Positions 44,801 to 54,146 of a DNA stretch of 64,000 bases are shown one piece after another. The DNA comes from an uncultured Eubacteriales bacterium (lineage in GTDB: Bacteria > Bacillota > Clostridia > Christensenellales > CAG-314). Within the stretch, counting starts at the first letter, position 1, and the number at the start of each line of letters is the position of its first letter. The stretch spans positions 72,417 to 136,416 of the forward strand of contig UQVY01000004.1 in NCBI GenBank assembly GCA_900544545.1, written 5' to 3'. The notes below the pieces were generated by a model that was not told where the DNA came from, did no database searches, and was given only the letters and a program-made list of their open reading frames with translations. A program made the position numbers and the translations under genes.

Positions 44801-46417
44801 TCAATTCTCCTCCTCTTTTGTCTTTTGCGCTTTTTTCGGGAACTGTCTCTTTGCGCCCGACATATACAATCCGAGTTCCTGAACCGTCGTATTCTTCGGA
44901 TCAAGCTCCGCGACTATCTCTCCTTCGAACATAACGAGAATTCTGTCGGAAAGAGACATAACTTCGTCGATTTCAAGCGAAATAAGAAGCACAGCTCTTC
45001 CACTGTCCCGTGCGGCGACGATTTTCTTGTGTATGTACTCGATTGCGCCTACGTCAAGGCCTCTCGTAGGCTGAACCGCTACCAAAAGAGGACAGCCTCT
45101 GTCGATTTCTCGCGCGATAATGGCTTTCTGCTGATTGCCGCCGGACATACTTCTTACTACGGTAACGGGACCTTGTCCGGATCTTACGTCATATTCCTCA
45201 ATGAGTTTTTCCGCATATTTTCTGACTTGCTCGAAACGGATAAAACCTTTATTGGAAAATTCCTTCTCCCAATACCTTTCGAGAACGAGATTCTGCTCGA
45301 GCGTATAGTCCAGAACAAGTCCGTATTTGTGCCTGTCTTCGGGAATATGACTCATTCCGGTTTGTCCGCGCATCCTGACGCTCGAATAGGAAATATCCTT
45401 TCCGCAAAGCTCTGCCTTTCCTCCGTGAATACGCTCGAGCCCCGTGAGTCCGTAAACCAAGTCCGTCTGACCGTTTCCTTCGATACCGGCGACGCAGACT
45501 ATTTCTCCCGCACGAACGTCGAAAGATACGCCGTTAACGGAATTCTTCTTGGAAATTCGGTTCACCATAGTTAAATCGCGGACGCTCAGAATTACGTCGC
45601 CCAGCTTTTCTTCGCCCTTTTCAATGTTGAAATCGACGCTTCTTCCGACCATCATCGAAGCCAATTCTTCCCTTGACGTTTCGCTGATGTTGACCGTTCC
45701 TATGCACTTGCCTTTCCTTAGAACGGTACATCTGTCGGCAACTTCCATAATCTCGTTGAGCTTATGCGATATGAAAAGAATAGACTTTCCTTCCGCAGCA
45801 AAACCTCTCATAATCGTCATCAGCTCTTCGATTTCCTGAGGAGTAAGCACTGCCGTCGGTTCGTCGAAAATCAGGACTTCGTTGTTTCTGTACAGCATTT
45901 TGAGAATCTCTACTCGCTGCTGCATTCCGACCGAAATATCTTCGATTTTTGCGTCCGGATCGACTTTAAGTCCGTATTTTTCGGAAATCTCCATTAATTT
46001 TTCACGAGCTTTTTTCTTATCGACAATTCCGAGCTTTTTACAGGGTTCGGCACCGAGAATCACGTTTTCGAGAACGGTAAAGACATCTACGAGTTTAAAA
46101 TGTTGATGAACCATTCCTATTCCGTATAAAGTTGCGTCGTTCGGGTCTTTAATCGAAATAACGGCACCGTTTTTTCTGATTTCGCCGGCCTCCGGCTGAT
46201 AAAGACCGAAAAGGACGGACATAAGCGTGGATTTGCCTGCTCCGTTTTCGCCGAGAAGCGCGTGAATCTCGCCCCTTCTCAATTTAAGCGTAACGTCGTC
46301 GTTAGCAACGATCCCCGGGAATTCCTTTCGTATGCCGAGCATTTCTATTATATACTCGTACGAAGGATCTCCGATTACTTTTATTTTTTCTTGTGTTACG
46401 GCTTTCTTTCCCGCCAT
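44801..46417 (-). CDS. Nucleoside-type ABC importer, ATPase (NupO/YufO-like)
   Basis: A double ABC ATPase of 538 residues. The first domain has a normal Walker A GENGAGKST and Walker B LIFDEPTAVLTP. The second has the degenerate Walker A GIEGNGQTD typical of this subfamily, with the signature SGGNQQK. The start at 46417 is supported by AAAGGAGG six bases upstream; the longer frame runs into the spacer hairpin. It energises the two permeases downstream. Confidence 0.94.
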   Translation of the reverse strand: MAGKKAVTQEKIKVIGDPSYEYIIEMLGIRKEFPGIVANDDVTLKLRRGEIHALLGENGAGKSTLMSVLFGLYQPEAGEIRKNGAVISIKDPNDATLYGIGMVHQHFKLVDVFTVLENVILGAEPCKKLGIVDKKKAREKLMEISEKYGLKVDPDAKIEDISVGMQQRVEILKMLYRNNEVLIFDEPTAVLTPQEIEELMTIMRGFAAEGKSILFISHKLNEIMEVADRCTVLRKGKCIGTVNISETSREELASMMVGRSVDFNIEKGEEKLGDVILSVRDLTMVNRISKKNSVNGVSFDVRAGEIVCVAGIEGNGQTDLVYGLTGLERIHGGKAELCGKDISYSSVRMRGQTGMSHIPEDRHKYGLVLDYTLEQNLVLERYWEKEFSNKGFIRFEQVRKYAEKLIEEYDVRSGQGPVTVVRSMSGGNQQKAIIAREIDRGCPLLVAVQPTRGLDVGAIEYIHKKIVAARDSGRAVLLISLEIDEVMSLSDRILVMFEGEIVAELDPKNTTVQELGLYMSGAKRQFPKKAQKTKEEEN

Positions 46418-46463
46418 ATTTCCTCCTTTGGTCAAATCCGGAACTTCTTTTGCAATAAACATG

Positions 46464-46489
46464 CAGAAAGGGCCGTTAAGCCCTTTCTG
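46464..46489 (-). other. Intercistronic hairpin between the binding-protein gene and the ATPase gene
   Basis: A perfect 10-bp stem with a six-base loop (arms 46464-46473 and 46480-46489), without a T-tract. A smaller ACAGC/GCTGT hairpin sits just before it, next to the bmp stop codon. This position is known for hairpins that protect the abundant binding-protein message while letting less read-through into the transporter genes; that role is inferred here. Confidence 0.65.
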
Positions 46490-46506
46490 AAACAGCTAAG
46501 CTGTGA

Positions 46507-47661
46507 TTAAGCGATATATTCAACGGTAACTTTGGTAAGTCCGAGTCCGTCGAACCAAGCCTGATTGTAAACCGAAGGACATTCCGTGTCGATTTCAATC
46601 GTTCCGCTGACTACCTTATTGAAAAGCGCTTTATATTCGTCTACGGTGAAGTTAGTCATAGACCAGGTATCGGTGGGAAGACCGGTAGCGTTCTTGTCTG
46701 CGCCGAGAATATACTGCTGACCGCCGAGTTCTTCGTCCCATTTGCCGCCGTAATACTGACCGAGAACGTCCTGAACGGATTCGCGAAGGCCTTTGACCGC
46801 GGAAGTGATAACTCTCTTGGATGCGGAAGACTGATCAACGTCAACGCCGATGATCTTGCCGTTTCTGGTGTCGTTAGCAGCAGCAAGAACACTGTTGAAC
46901 ATGGAACCGCCGCAAGCGAAAACGACTTCCGTACCGGTGTTGTACCAACCGGAAATCTGAGTCTGAAGCTCCGTGGATGCGGAGAACGAGGAACCGTACA
47001 TATAGCTGTACTTAACGGTAACGTTTACGTTCTTTTCCTTAGCAGCCGCTTCGGCACCCTGAATATAACCGTAACCGAATCTGTTGCAGGCAGGATTACC
47101 GCCGCCGCCGCCACCGGTGAAACCGAGCTTCGTATAGCCTTCCATAACCGCAGCATATCCTGCGAAGAAACCGGATTCTTCTTCCTTGTAGGAAACGCCT
47201 ACGACGTTGGTAAGAGGATTACCGTCCGCATCGGAAAGCGGCCAACCGTCGATGAACACGAACTTAACGTCGGGATTTCTGGAAGCAACGTCTATAAGAG
47301 CGGTCGCCTGAAGGTAGCCGGGGGTAACAATAACCTTAGCACCGTTGGAAACAGCCTGATTCATAGCGTCGATTCTGTCCTGATCGGTTGCGTTGGAACC
47401 GTTTGCAGGTCTGTAATACTTATAGGATTTGCCGTTATCGGAAGCGTATTTCTTAGCGCCTTCCCAAGTACCCTGGTTGAAGCCCTTATCTTTAAGGTCT
47501 CCTACGTCTGTAACGACTGCGATTTCATATTTTCCGTCTGCCGATGTCATAACGTCGGGTATAATATCGTATTCGTTCTTGTTCGTCGGACAACCCGCAA
47601 GGACGAGAACCAGACACATACACATCGCGATTGCAAGCAAAAGCTTACTGGTCTTTTTCAT
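46507..47661 (-). CDS. BMP family nucleoside-binding lipoprotein (NupN/BmpA-like)
   Basis: The solute-binding lipoprotein of the importer. From the ATG at 47661 (AGGAGG upstream) the 384-residue product has a signal peptide with lipobox VLAGC near residue 24, then the BMP fold. VVTDVGDLKDKGFNQGTWEGAKKY opens the domain, and DVDQSSASKRVITSAVKG is the hinge and ligand region. A glycine-rich loop (GFTGGGGGG) is somewhat extended. Related proteins bind purine nucleosides such as guanosine and inosine. Confidence 0.93.
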   Translation of the reverse strand: MKKTSKLLLAIAMCMCLVLVLAGCPTNKNEYDIIPDVMTSADGKYEIAVVTDVGDLKDKGFNQGTWEGAKKYASDNGKSYKYYRPANGSNATDQDRIDAMNQAVSNGAKVIVTPGYLQATALIDVASRNPDVKFVFIDGWPLSDADGNPLTNVVGVSYKEEESGFFAGYAAVMEGYTKLGFTGGGGGGNPACNRFGYGYIQGAEAAAKEKNVNVTVKYSYMYGSSFSASTELQTQISGWYNTGTEVVFACGGSMFNSVLAAANDTRNGKIIGVDVDQSSASKRVITSAVKGLRESVQDVLGQYYGGKWDEELGGQQYILGADKNATGLPTDTWSMTNFTVDEYKALFNKVVSGTIEIDTECPSVYNQAWFDGLGLTKVTVEYIA

Positions 47662-47711
47662 TTTTCTTCCTCCTGAGTGTTTTTTACGGTTTAAAAACCG
47701 CCTTTGTATAT

Positions 47712-47740
47712 ATTCTACCACAAGTCTTGAATTTGAGCAA
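47712..47740 (-). promoter_or_regulatory. Promoter of the nucleoside importer operon
   Basis: TTGCTC (47735-47740) and TAGAAT (47712-47717) are 17 bases apart on the minus strand. The leader has a short CGGTTT/AAACCG hairpin just after the start point, a possible regulatory or stabilising element. Confidence 0.7.
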
Positions 47741-47817
47741 TCCTTTTGAAGTAAAATATTGCGGACAAATCCGATGAAAATTTATTTATATTTAATAAAC
47801 GATATTTGCGCTCGGTT

Positions 47818-48816
47818 TTATCGCTTTTCGGCTTCGATTTCATCGTATATAATCGATCTTTTCCGTTGCTTTCCGTCGCAAATCTGCGCCGCGGAATAAT
47901 GTTCCGCCGCATAGGAAAATCCGGACATAAGGAACTCCCTTGCCTTTTTTGCAGGTTCGCTGTCGGGCGCGACTATATCGAATCCGTGATAACAATCGTC
48001 GAAAATCTCAAAAAAAACGTCCGTTCCCGCGCTTTTCAGGTTTTCGACGTATTTTACGGTTTCGTCGCGGAAAGGTTCGAGCGTTCCCACGTAAGTAAGC
48101 GTAGGCGGAAGTTCCGAAAAATCTGTCGCTCTCGCTGGCGCGGCGTAGCAGGAAACGTTTTCACTTTTATCCCCGAGATAAAGCTTCCACGCAAGTCTGT
48201 TGGATTCGGTATCCCAGACGGGCATATTGTTGTTTTCGGAAGAAGGCGTTTCCCTGTCGTCTATCATCGGATAAAGCGGCATCTGAAAAGCGATTTTAAC
48301 TTCGTTCATATCCCTTGCGTAAAGCGTAAGAGCAGCCGTCAGTCCTCCGCCCGCCGAATCGCCACCGACGAAAAGCTTTTCTTCGTCGACTCCGAGTTTC
48401 GCGGCGTTGAGACGCAACCACCAAAGAGCCTCGTAGCAGTCGAGAAGAGCCGCAGGAAAAGGCTTTTCTACCGACCTCGTATAATCCGGAGCAACTACCA
48501 CACAATTAAAATTCTTAACGAAAGATTTTATAAAAGGAATATCCTGCTCGGGAACGCCTATCGCGTAACCTCCGCCGTGAAGCCACAAAAGACCGATTGC
48601 ATTTTCTTTTTGTTTTTCGGGAGAATAAATACAAATCCTTAAAAGGCTTCCGTCTTCTCTTCTGATAAATTCCTGTCTGTAATCCACTCCGCCGCAAAGC
48701 TTCCTTCCGACCGCAAACCTGTTCATAATCCTGTTGCAGAAATCGAATTTCTTTTTTGTATAAAAGGGGTTGATGGTCTTGATTATTCGTCCTCTGATCT
48801 TCAACGATTTATCCAT
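47818..48816 (-). CDS. Alpha/beta hydrolase (acetyl esterase / HSL family)
   Basis: A 332-residue esterase of the hormone-sensitive-lipase group. It has the oxyanion motif HGGG (80-83), the nucleophile in GDSAGG (Ser154), and a late His in CYHGFDIV as part of the triad. The ATG at 48816 with AAGGA upstream is preferred over a TTG seven codons earlier. No signal peptide, so probably cytoplasmic. The substrate (acetylated sugars or short acyl esters) is unknown. It stands alone, with a terminator on its 5' side. Confidence 0.87.
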   Translation of the reverse strand: MDKSLKIRGRIIKTINPFYTKKKFDFCNRIMNRFAVGRKLCGGVDYRQEFIRREDGSLLRICIYSPEKQKENAIGLLWLHGGGYAIGVPEQDIPFIKSFVKNFNCVVVAPDYTRSVEKPFPAALLDCYEALWWLRLNAAKLGVDEEKLFVGGDSAGGGLTAALTLYARDMNEVKIAFQMPLYPMIDDRETPSSENNNMPVWDTESNRLAWKLYLGDKSENVSCYAAPARATDFSELPPTLTYVGTLEPFRDETVKYVENLKSAGTDVFFEIFDDCYHGFDIVAPDSEPAKKAREFLMSGFSYAAEHYSAAQICDGKQRKRSIIYDEIEAEKR

Positions 48817-48846
48817 ATTTTTCCTTAACTGTTTCAATCGGTTTTT

Positions 48847-48888
48847 TAAAAAAGGAAGAATACGCTTAGACGGGTATTCCTCCTTTTT
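48847..48888 (-). terminator. Terminator after pepT
   Basis: A stem of about 15 bp with one mismatch (arms 48848-48863 and 48874-48888) followed by a run of T on the minus strand, starting just after the pepT stop. Confidence 0.88.
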
Positions 48889-48891
48889 CGG

Positions 48892-50106
48892 TTATTCGGC
48901 AAATATTTTAACTATCTCGATAAGAATCTCTGCGATCCTGTCGAGCGATTCGACCGGAATATACTCGTAAATTCCGTGGAAATTATATCCGCCGGCACAA
49001 AGATTGGGACAAACGAGACCTCTGTAAGTCAACTGAGCTCCGTCCGTACCGCCTCTTATAGGAACGACGACGGGCTGAACGCCGAGATTTTCCATAGCCT
49101 TTTCCGCATTACGTATAAGTTCCATATGTTTCTCGACGTACTCTCTCATATTGTAATACGAATCTTTCAGCTTGATTTCAAGGACGCCCTCTCCGTATTT
49201 GGCATTTATAAGCTCCGCGGCTTTGAGAGCGTAAGCTTTCTTTTCTTCGAATTTGGTTTTATCGTGATCGCGAATAATATAATCGGATTTTGCTTCCTGA
49301 ACGGATCCCGAAATCTTATCGAGATGATAGAAACCTTCGTAATTTTCGGTATACTGAGGACGCATCTGCACGGGAAGAAGCGAATGGAAATCCATAAGAA
49401 CTTCTACCGCGTTGATCATCATATCCTTCGCGCTTCCCGGGTGAATGCTTACTCCGTGCGCCGTAATCGTCATAGCCGCAGCGTTGAAGTTCTCGTATTC
49501 TATTTCGCCGAGAGCTCCGCCGTCAACGGTATAAGCAAAATCGGCTTTGAATTCGTTCATATCGAAAAATTCCACGCCCCGTCCTACTTCTTCGTCGGGC
49601 GTAAAGGCAATAAGGATCTCCCCGTGCTTAACGTCGGGATTATTGAGGAAGAATTCCGCCATGGTCATTATTTCGGCAACGCCCGCTTTATCGTCCGCGC
49701 CGAGAAGAGTCGTTCCGTCGGTAACGATAAGCTCCTTGCCTATATTGTCCGCAAGAGAAGCGTACGTTTCGGCTTTCATAACTATGTTCTTTTCTTTGTT
49801 GAGAACGATATCTCCGCCTTCGTATCTGATAATCGAAGGCTTGACGCTTTCTCCGCTGACCGCGCTCGAAGTATCTGCGTGAGAGAGAAATCCGATAGCC
49901 GGCTTACCCTCGCAATTAGCGGGAATACTTGCGTAAACGTATCCGTTTTCATCCATTCTCGCATTTGAAACGCCTATCTCGATAAGCTCGTTCTTAAGCA
50001 TTTCGAGGAGAACTTTCTGTTTAGCCGTACTCGGAAAACATTCCGCGTCCGGATCGGACTGAGTATCGACGGAAACGTATTTCAGGAATCTGTCTAAAGT
50101 TTTCAT
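48892..50106 (-). CDS. pepT: Peptidase T (tripeptide aminopeptidase)
   Basis: PepT is a dinuclear zinc M20B aminopeptidase that removes the N-terminal residue of tripeptides in the cytoplasm. The 404-residue product has metal ligands in SHADT (His76, Asp78), LLGADDKAG and TPDEEVGRG, and RGGTDGAQLT near the end. Full length for the family. AGAGG precedes the ATG, which overlaps the stop of the MFS gene by one base (TAATG), so the pair is translationally coupled. Confidence 0.95.
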   Translation of the reverse strand: MKTLDRFLKYVSVDTQSDPDAECFPSTAKQKVLLEMLKNELIEIGVSNARMDENGYVYASIPANCEGKPAIGFLSHADTSSAVSGESVKPSIIRYEGGDIVLNKEKNIVMKAETYASLADNIGKELIVTDGTTLLGADDKAGVAEIMTMAEFFLNNPDVKHGEILIAFTPDEEVGRGVEFFDMNEFKADFAYTVDGGALGEIEYENFNAAAMTITAHGVSIHPGSAKDMMINAVEVLMDFHSLLPVQMRPQYTENYEGFYHLDKISGSVQEAKSDYIIRDHDKTKFEEKKAYALKAAELINAKYGEGVLEIKLKDSYYNMREYVEKHMELIRNAEKAMENLGVQPVVVPIRGGTDGAQLTYRGLVCPNLCAGGYNFHGIYEYIPVESLDRIAEILIEIVKIFAE

Positions 50107-51437
50107 TATTTTACCTCTGTATATTTATCATTACTTTCTTTGCTTACGAAAAGAAGCGCTACGAAACACAACAGGGAAAACACCGTTGCGTAAGGCATAA
50201 GGTTACCAGTTCCTCCGCCGAAATACGGAGTCATAAAGAAGCCCGCAAGCGCAGGCGTTATCGACTGAGCAAGCATCGTTGAAGAATAATAATATCCCGT
50301 AAATCTTGCGTAATCGCCTTTGCTGCAATAACTTACGACCGTAGGATACATATTCGTAACCATAATCGCCATTCCTATTCCGAAAAGGAAAAACGGAATG
50401 AGAAGCAGCCATGAAAACTGCTTTACGAATATAAGCGACGAAACCGAAAGAGTCATCAGCCCGCTTCCTATAAGCATAGCGTTTTTTCTTCCTGCTTTCT
50501 CCGCAAGTACGGTCGATGGAAGCACAAAAACGAAATTTCCCCCCGCAAGAGCCGCAAACAATACAAGCCCGAGAGTCTGACTTCCGAAAAAGTGTATGCT
50601 GTAATTCGACATAAACGACTCGACCGCGTTGGTTGCCATATAAAAGAACAATATCGCCGTAAGCATAACGAACATATTCTTCTTGTCTTTTTCGGTAGTT
50701 TTCTCCTTTTCCGGAACCGCGCCCTCTTCGTCGTCGCTCTTTCCCGTATAAAACGAAGGATCCTCTCCCGTTTTCTCGCAATACACCCTAACGTCCTCGT
50801 ACATTTGTTTCTTGAATTCGTTTTCTTTCACGAAAAACACGAGGATTACAAGGCAAATAGCCATAATAAAAGAGATTATCTCTATCGGGACGAACATAGG
50901 GGTATCGATTATCTTGTCGCTGAAAACAAAAATCGCAAGATATCCGAGTCCGGTACCGATTCCGCCCATAATATTGATTATCGCATTTCCTCTTTCTCTC
51001 AAAGGCTTGGGCGTAATATCCGGCATTAGGGCGACCGCGGGAGACCTGTAAAAATTCATCGCCACCATAATCAGCAGAAGAAGCAGAATAAGTACGACCA
51101 GACTGCCTTTCGCTGCAAGCGGGAGCAAAGCAAACGCAATTGCGGCAACTGGCAGCCCCACGAAAATAAAAGGCATTCGCTTTCCAAAGCGGGTATTGGT
51201 CCTGTCGGACATTTTGGAAACAAACGGAATCATAAAAAGAGCCAGAAGATTATCAAGCCCCATTACCGCGCCTACGTAGAACTTGGTAAGACTTTCGTTT
51301 CCCAGCCACGTTATAAACAATTTTTCAAGCCTGTCGTTCAGAAACAAAGGAACGAACCAGTTATATCCCGCCCACAAGAGCATTATCGATAAAAACGCAA
51401 AGCCTATGAGAACGGTGTTTTTTACTCTTAATTTCAT
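50106..51437 (-). CDS. MFS transporter (GPH/SLC45-like)
   Basis: A major facilitator with about twelve hydrophobic segments in 443 residues. The cytoplasmic loop SKMSDRTNTRFGKRMPFI after helix two is the MFS signature, with the R-x-G-K/R-R-x-P/x form of the GPH and SLC45 sugar transporters. A charged central loop (about 205-255) contains a KEKTTEKDKK stretch. I chose the ATG at 51437 because the TTG that would extend it lies inside the upstream terminator stem. Substrate unknown. Coupling to pepT leaves peptide or sugar uptake possible. Confidence 0.82.
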   Translation of the reverse strand: MKLRVKNTVLIGFAFLSIMLLWAGYNWFVPLFLNDRLEKLFITWLGNESLTKFYVGAVMGLDNLLALFMIPFVSKMSDRTNTRFGKRMPFIFVGLPVAAIAFALLPLAAKGSLVVLILLLLLIMVAMNFYRSPAVALMPDITPKPLRERGNAIINIMGGIGTGLGYLAIFVFSDKIIDTPMFVPIEIISFIMAICLVILVFFVKENEFKKQMYEDVRVYCEKTGEDPSFYTGKSDDEEGAVPEKEKTTEKDKKNMFVMLTAILFFYMATNAVESFMSNYSIHFFGSQTLGLVLFAALAGGNFVFVLPSTVLAEKAGRKNAMLIGSGLMTLSVSSLIFVKQFSWLLLIPFFLFGIGMAIMVTNMYPTVVSYCSKGDYARFTGYYYSSTMLAQSITPALAGFFMTPYFGGGTGNLMPYATVFSLLCFVALLFVSKESNDKYTEVK

Positions 51438-51451
51438 AACTCGTTTCGACA

Positions 51452-51483
51452 AAAGGGACGAATGATATTCCGTTCGTCCCTTT
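51452..51483 (-). terminator. Terminator after kbl
   Basis: A perfect 11-bp stem (arms 51452-51462 and 51473-51483) ends in TTTTG on the minus strand, 22 bases after the kbl stop. Confidence 0.85.
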
Positions 51484-51504
51484 CGTTACGTTTAGGTTCA
51501 ATTA

Positions 51505-52695
51505 TTAAAAACCGATTTCCTTTTTAGCGTCGATGAAAGCCTGAACGCATTTGTCGATATCGGCTTTGGTATGAGCCGCAGACATCTGAGTTCTGATTCT
51601 TGCCTTTCCGTTGGGAACTACGGGATAGAAGAATCCGGTTACGTAGATACCCTTATTAAGCATATAATCGGCAACCTTAGCCGCAAGAACGCTATCGTAG
51701 AACATAACGGGAACTATAGCGTGGTCCTTTCCGATAAGGTCGAAGCCGTTCTTTTCCATTTCGCTGCGGAAGTACTTTGCATTTTCCATAACCTTTTTTC
51801 TGAGAGAATCGTCTCTTTCAACGATTTCGAGAACCTTAAGAGTTGCCGCGCAGATGGAAGGAGCGAGAGCGTTGGAGAAAAGATAAGGTCTGCTTCTCTG
51901 ACGAAGGAGGTCGATTATTTCCTTTCTGCCGCTGGTAAATCCGCCGGAAGCGCCGCCCATAGCCTTACCGAAAGTGGAAGTGATAACGTCTACTCTTCCC
52001 ATAACTCCGCAATATTCGGCGGTGCCTTTACCGTTTTCGCCTACAAAGCCGGTTGCGTGAGAATCGTCGACAACTACCATAGCGTCGTATTTATCGGCAA
52101 GATCGCAGATTCCTTTAAGATTAGCGATTATACCGTCCATACTGAAAACGCCGTCGGTAACTATGACTTTAAGTCTTGCGCCGTCTTCGTCGGCTTTCTT
52201 AAGCTGAGCTTCGAGATCTTCCATATTGCTGTTCTTGTATCTGTATCTCTTCGCCTTAGCGAGTCTTACGCCGTCGATAATGCTTGCGTGGTTAAGCTCG
52301 TCGGAAATGATAGCGTCTTCGGCTGTCGTAATCGTCTCGAAAAGACCGCCGTTAGCGTCGAAACAGCTGGAATAGAGAATGGTGTCGTCCGTTCCGAGGA
52401 AGGAGCTGATCTTGGCTTCGAGTTCCTTATGAATGGTCTGAGTTCCGCAGATGAAACGAACGCTGCCCATACCGAAACCGTACTTATCGTAGCCGGCTTT
52501 TGCGGCTGCGATAACTTCGGCGTTGTTGGCAAGACCGAGATAGTTATTTGCGCAGAAGTTGATAACGTTGTCGGCTTTGGTCGTATTGATGACGTTGGAC
52601 TGAGGCGTAGTGATTATACGCTCTTCTTTCCATAAACCGTCGTTCTTTATGCTTTCGAGAATACCCGAGTATACTTCTTTACCTTTATTATACAT
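51505..52695 (-). CDS. kbl: Glycine C-acetyltransferase (2-amino-3-ketobutyrate CoA ligase)
   Basis: Kbl cleaves 2-amino-3-ketobutyrate with CoA to glycine and acetyl-CoA, the second step of threonine breakdown. The 396-residue PLP enzyme has the cofactor lysine Lys244 in TSTFGKAMGGASGG, the DDSHATGF motif and NYLGLA near the N-terminus. AGGAG precedes the ATG. It follows tdh by 30 bases. Confidence 0.96.
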   Translation of the reverse strand: MYNKGKEVYSGILESIKNDGLWKEERIITTPQSNVINTTKADNVINFCANNYLGLANNAEVIAAAKAGYDKYGFGMGSVRFICGTQTIHKELEAKISSFLGTDDTILYSSCFDANGGLFETITTAEDAIISDELNHASIIDGVRLAKAKRYRYKNSNMEDLEAQLKKADEDGARLKVIVTDGVFSMDGIIANLKGICDLADKYDAMVVVDDSHATGFVGENGKGTAEYCGVMGRVDVITSTFGKAMGGASGGFTSGRKEIIDLLRQRSRPYLFSNALAPSICAATLKVLEIVERDDSLRKKVMENAKYFRSEMEKNGFDLIGKDHAIVPVMFYDSVLAAKVADYMLNKGIYVTGFFYPVVPNGKARIRTQMSAAHTKADIDKCVQAFIDAKKEIGF

Positions 52696-52725
52696 CTTTA
52701 CAATCTCCTGAATGATAATTTTTCT

Positions 52726-53766
52726 TTATTTGGACCAATCGAGAATGACCTTTCCGCTCTTGCCCGTGTTCATAAGTTCGAAGCCCTTAAGATAATCCTT
52801 ATGGTCGAATCTGTGAGTGATAACCTTGCTGATATCGAGTCCGCTCTGAAGCATAGCTGTCATCTTGTGCCAGGTTTCGAAAACTTCACGGCCGTAAATA
52901 CCTTTCATGAAAAGGCCCTTGAATACGACTTTGTTCCAGTCGATAATCGTATTGGGTTTCTGAATGCCGAGAAGAGCAATCTTACCGCCGTTAATCATAG
53001 CGTCGATCATCTGATTGAGAGCAATGCTGCTTCCGCTCATTTCAAGACCTACGTCGAAGCCTTCGACGATTCCCTGTTCCTTCATAACGTCTTCGAGCTT
53101 TTCGTTAAGAGTATTGACCGTTCTGATGCTCGGGCAAACCTGTTTTGCGAGTTCGAGTCTGTAATCGGTAACGTCGGTAAGAACTACGCGTCTTGCGCCT
53201 ACGTGACGGGAAATAGCCGCAGCCATAATACCGATGGGACCTGCGCCCGTGATAAGAACGTCTTCACCCGACATAACGAACGAAAGAGCCGTATGAGTAG
53301 CGTTTCCGAACGGATCGAAAATGGCGTACATTTCTTCGGGAATAGCAGGATCGCAATGCCAGAGATTGGTAAGAGGAATAGCGGCGTATTCCGCGAAAAT
53401 ACCGGGTCTGTTGACGCCGATACCCTGAGCCGTAGGACAAAGATGCTTCTTGCCGGCTCTGCAGTTACGACAATGACCGCAGGTAACATGACCTTCCGCG
53501 CTCACTTTATCGCCGACCTTGAAGTCATCGCTGTGACCGTTGATTTCAACGATTTCGCCAACCCATTCGTGACCTATAATCATCGGCGTTTTGATAGTCT
53601 GCTGACTCCACGGATCCCAGTTGAAGATATGAAGATCCGTTCCGCATATAGCGGTCTTATGTATTCTGCAAAGAGCCTCGCCCGGCTTTGCGACAGGAAT
53701 GTCCACTCTTTCGAGCTCCAACCCCGGCGCCGGATATTTTTTGACTAACGCATCCATTTTTTCCAT
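52726..53766 (-). CDS. tdh: L-threonine 3-dehydrogenase
   Basis: Tdh oxidises threonine to 2-amino-3-ketobutyrate, the substrate of the next gene product. I take the ATG at 53766 (AGAGGTG upstream, 346 residues); the longer frame crosses the promoter. It is a medium-chain zinc dehydrogenase: catalytic zinc region CGTDLHIFNWDPW and GHEWVGEI, structural zinc cysteines in CGHCRNCRAGKKHLC, and a Rossmann motif GAGPIGIMAA. The product is the alcohol-dehydrogenase-like type, not the short-chain type. Confidence 0.96.
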   Translation of the reverse strand: MEKMDALVKKYPAPGLELERVDIPVAKPGEALCRIHKTAICGTDLHIFNWDPWSQQTIKTPMIIGHEWVGEIVEINGHSDDFKVGDKVSAEGHVTCGHCRNCRAGKKHLCPTAQGIGVNRPGIFAEYAAIPLTNLWHCDPAIPEEMYAIFDPFGNATHTALSFVMSGEDVLITGAGPIGIMAAAISRHVGARRVVLTDVTDYRLELAKQVCPSIRTVNTLNEKLEDVMKEQGIVEGFDVGLEMSGSSIALNQMIDAMINGGKIALLGIQKPNTIIDWNKVVFKGLFMKGIYGREVFETWHKMTAMLQSGLDISKVITHRFDHKDYLKGFELMNTGKSGKVILDWSK

Positions 53767-53836
53767 AAAAAATTCACCTCTTAATTGCTGCATGAGGTAG
53801 CTGAATATTATTTCGATTTCACTACCGCTACTGCAT

Positions 53837-53865
53837 AGTTTACCACTATTCAAGCGAAAACACAA
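53837..53865 (-). promoter_or_regulatory. Promoter of tdh-kbl
   Basis: TTGTGT (53860-53865) and TAAACT (53837-53842) are 17 bases apart on the minus strand. The leader contains a GCAGTAGC-type imperfect repeat just after the start point. Confidence 0.7.
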
Positions 53866-53994
53866 TGGTTTTGAACCGATTTTTATAAAAATTTTAAGCT
53901 TTGCATATTGTAAACCGTGTCGAGAAGAAAATTTTCTTCGCAAATCCGTGCAGTCGGAAACCTAAAAGTAAAGTTATTCAGAAAAAACGCACAA

Positions 53995-54069
53995 AAAAGG
54001 AAGGCGCAGCGAAACTTAATTCGTATATAGCACTTCAAGTCGACTTTCGTCAGCGAATACCTTCCTTTT
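53995..54069 (-). terminator. Terminator of the spoVA operon with a long, structured loop
   Basis: A perfect 10-bp stem (arms 53995-54004 and 54060-54069) encloses 55 bases and is followed by six T residues on the minus strand. The loop can form a GAC-GAAA-GTC tetraloop hairpin and a CGAA/TTCG hairpin, so it is a branched structure rather than a simple terminator. The remainder of this gap (53870-54146) shows no gene. Confidence 0.65.
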
Positions 54070-54146
54070 GTTATTCATTATAACACACAATCCCGAAATT
54101 ATCAACGGAATGGATTCCTTCAATGTCTAATAACTACTTAAATCAC

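Noticed and set aside
51438..51452. TTG start that lengthens the MFS protein by five residues
   Set aside because: It lies inside the stem of the kbl terminator; the ATG at 51437 is the more plausible start.
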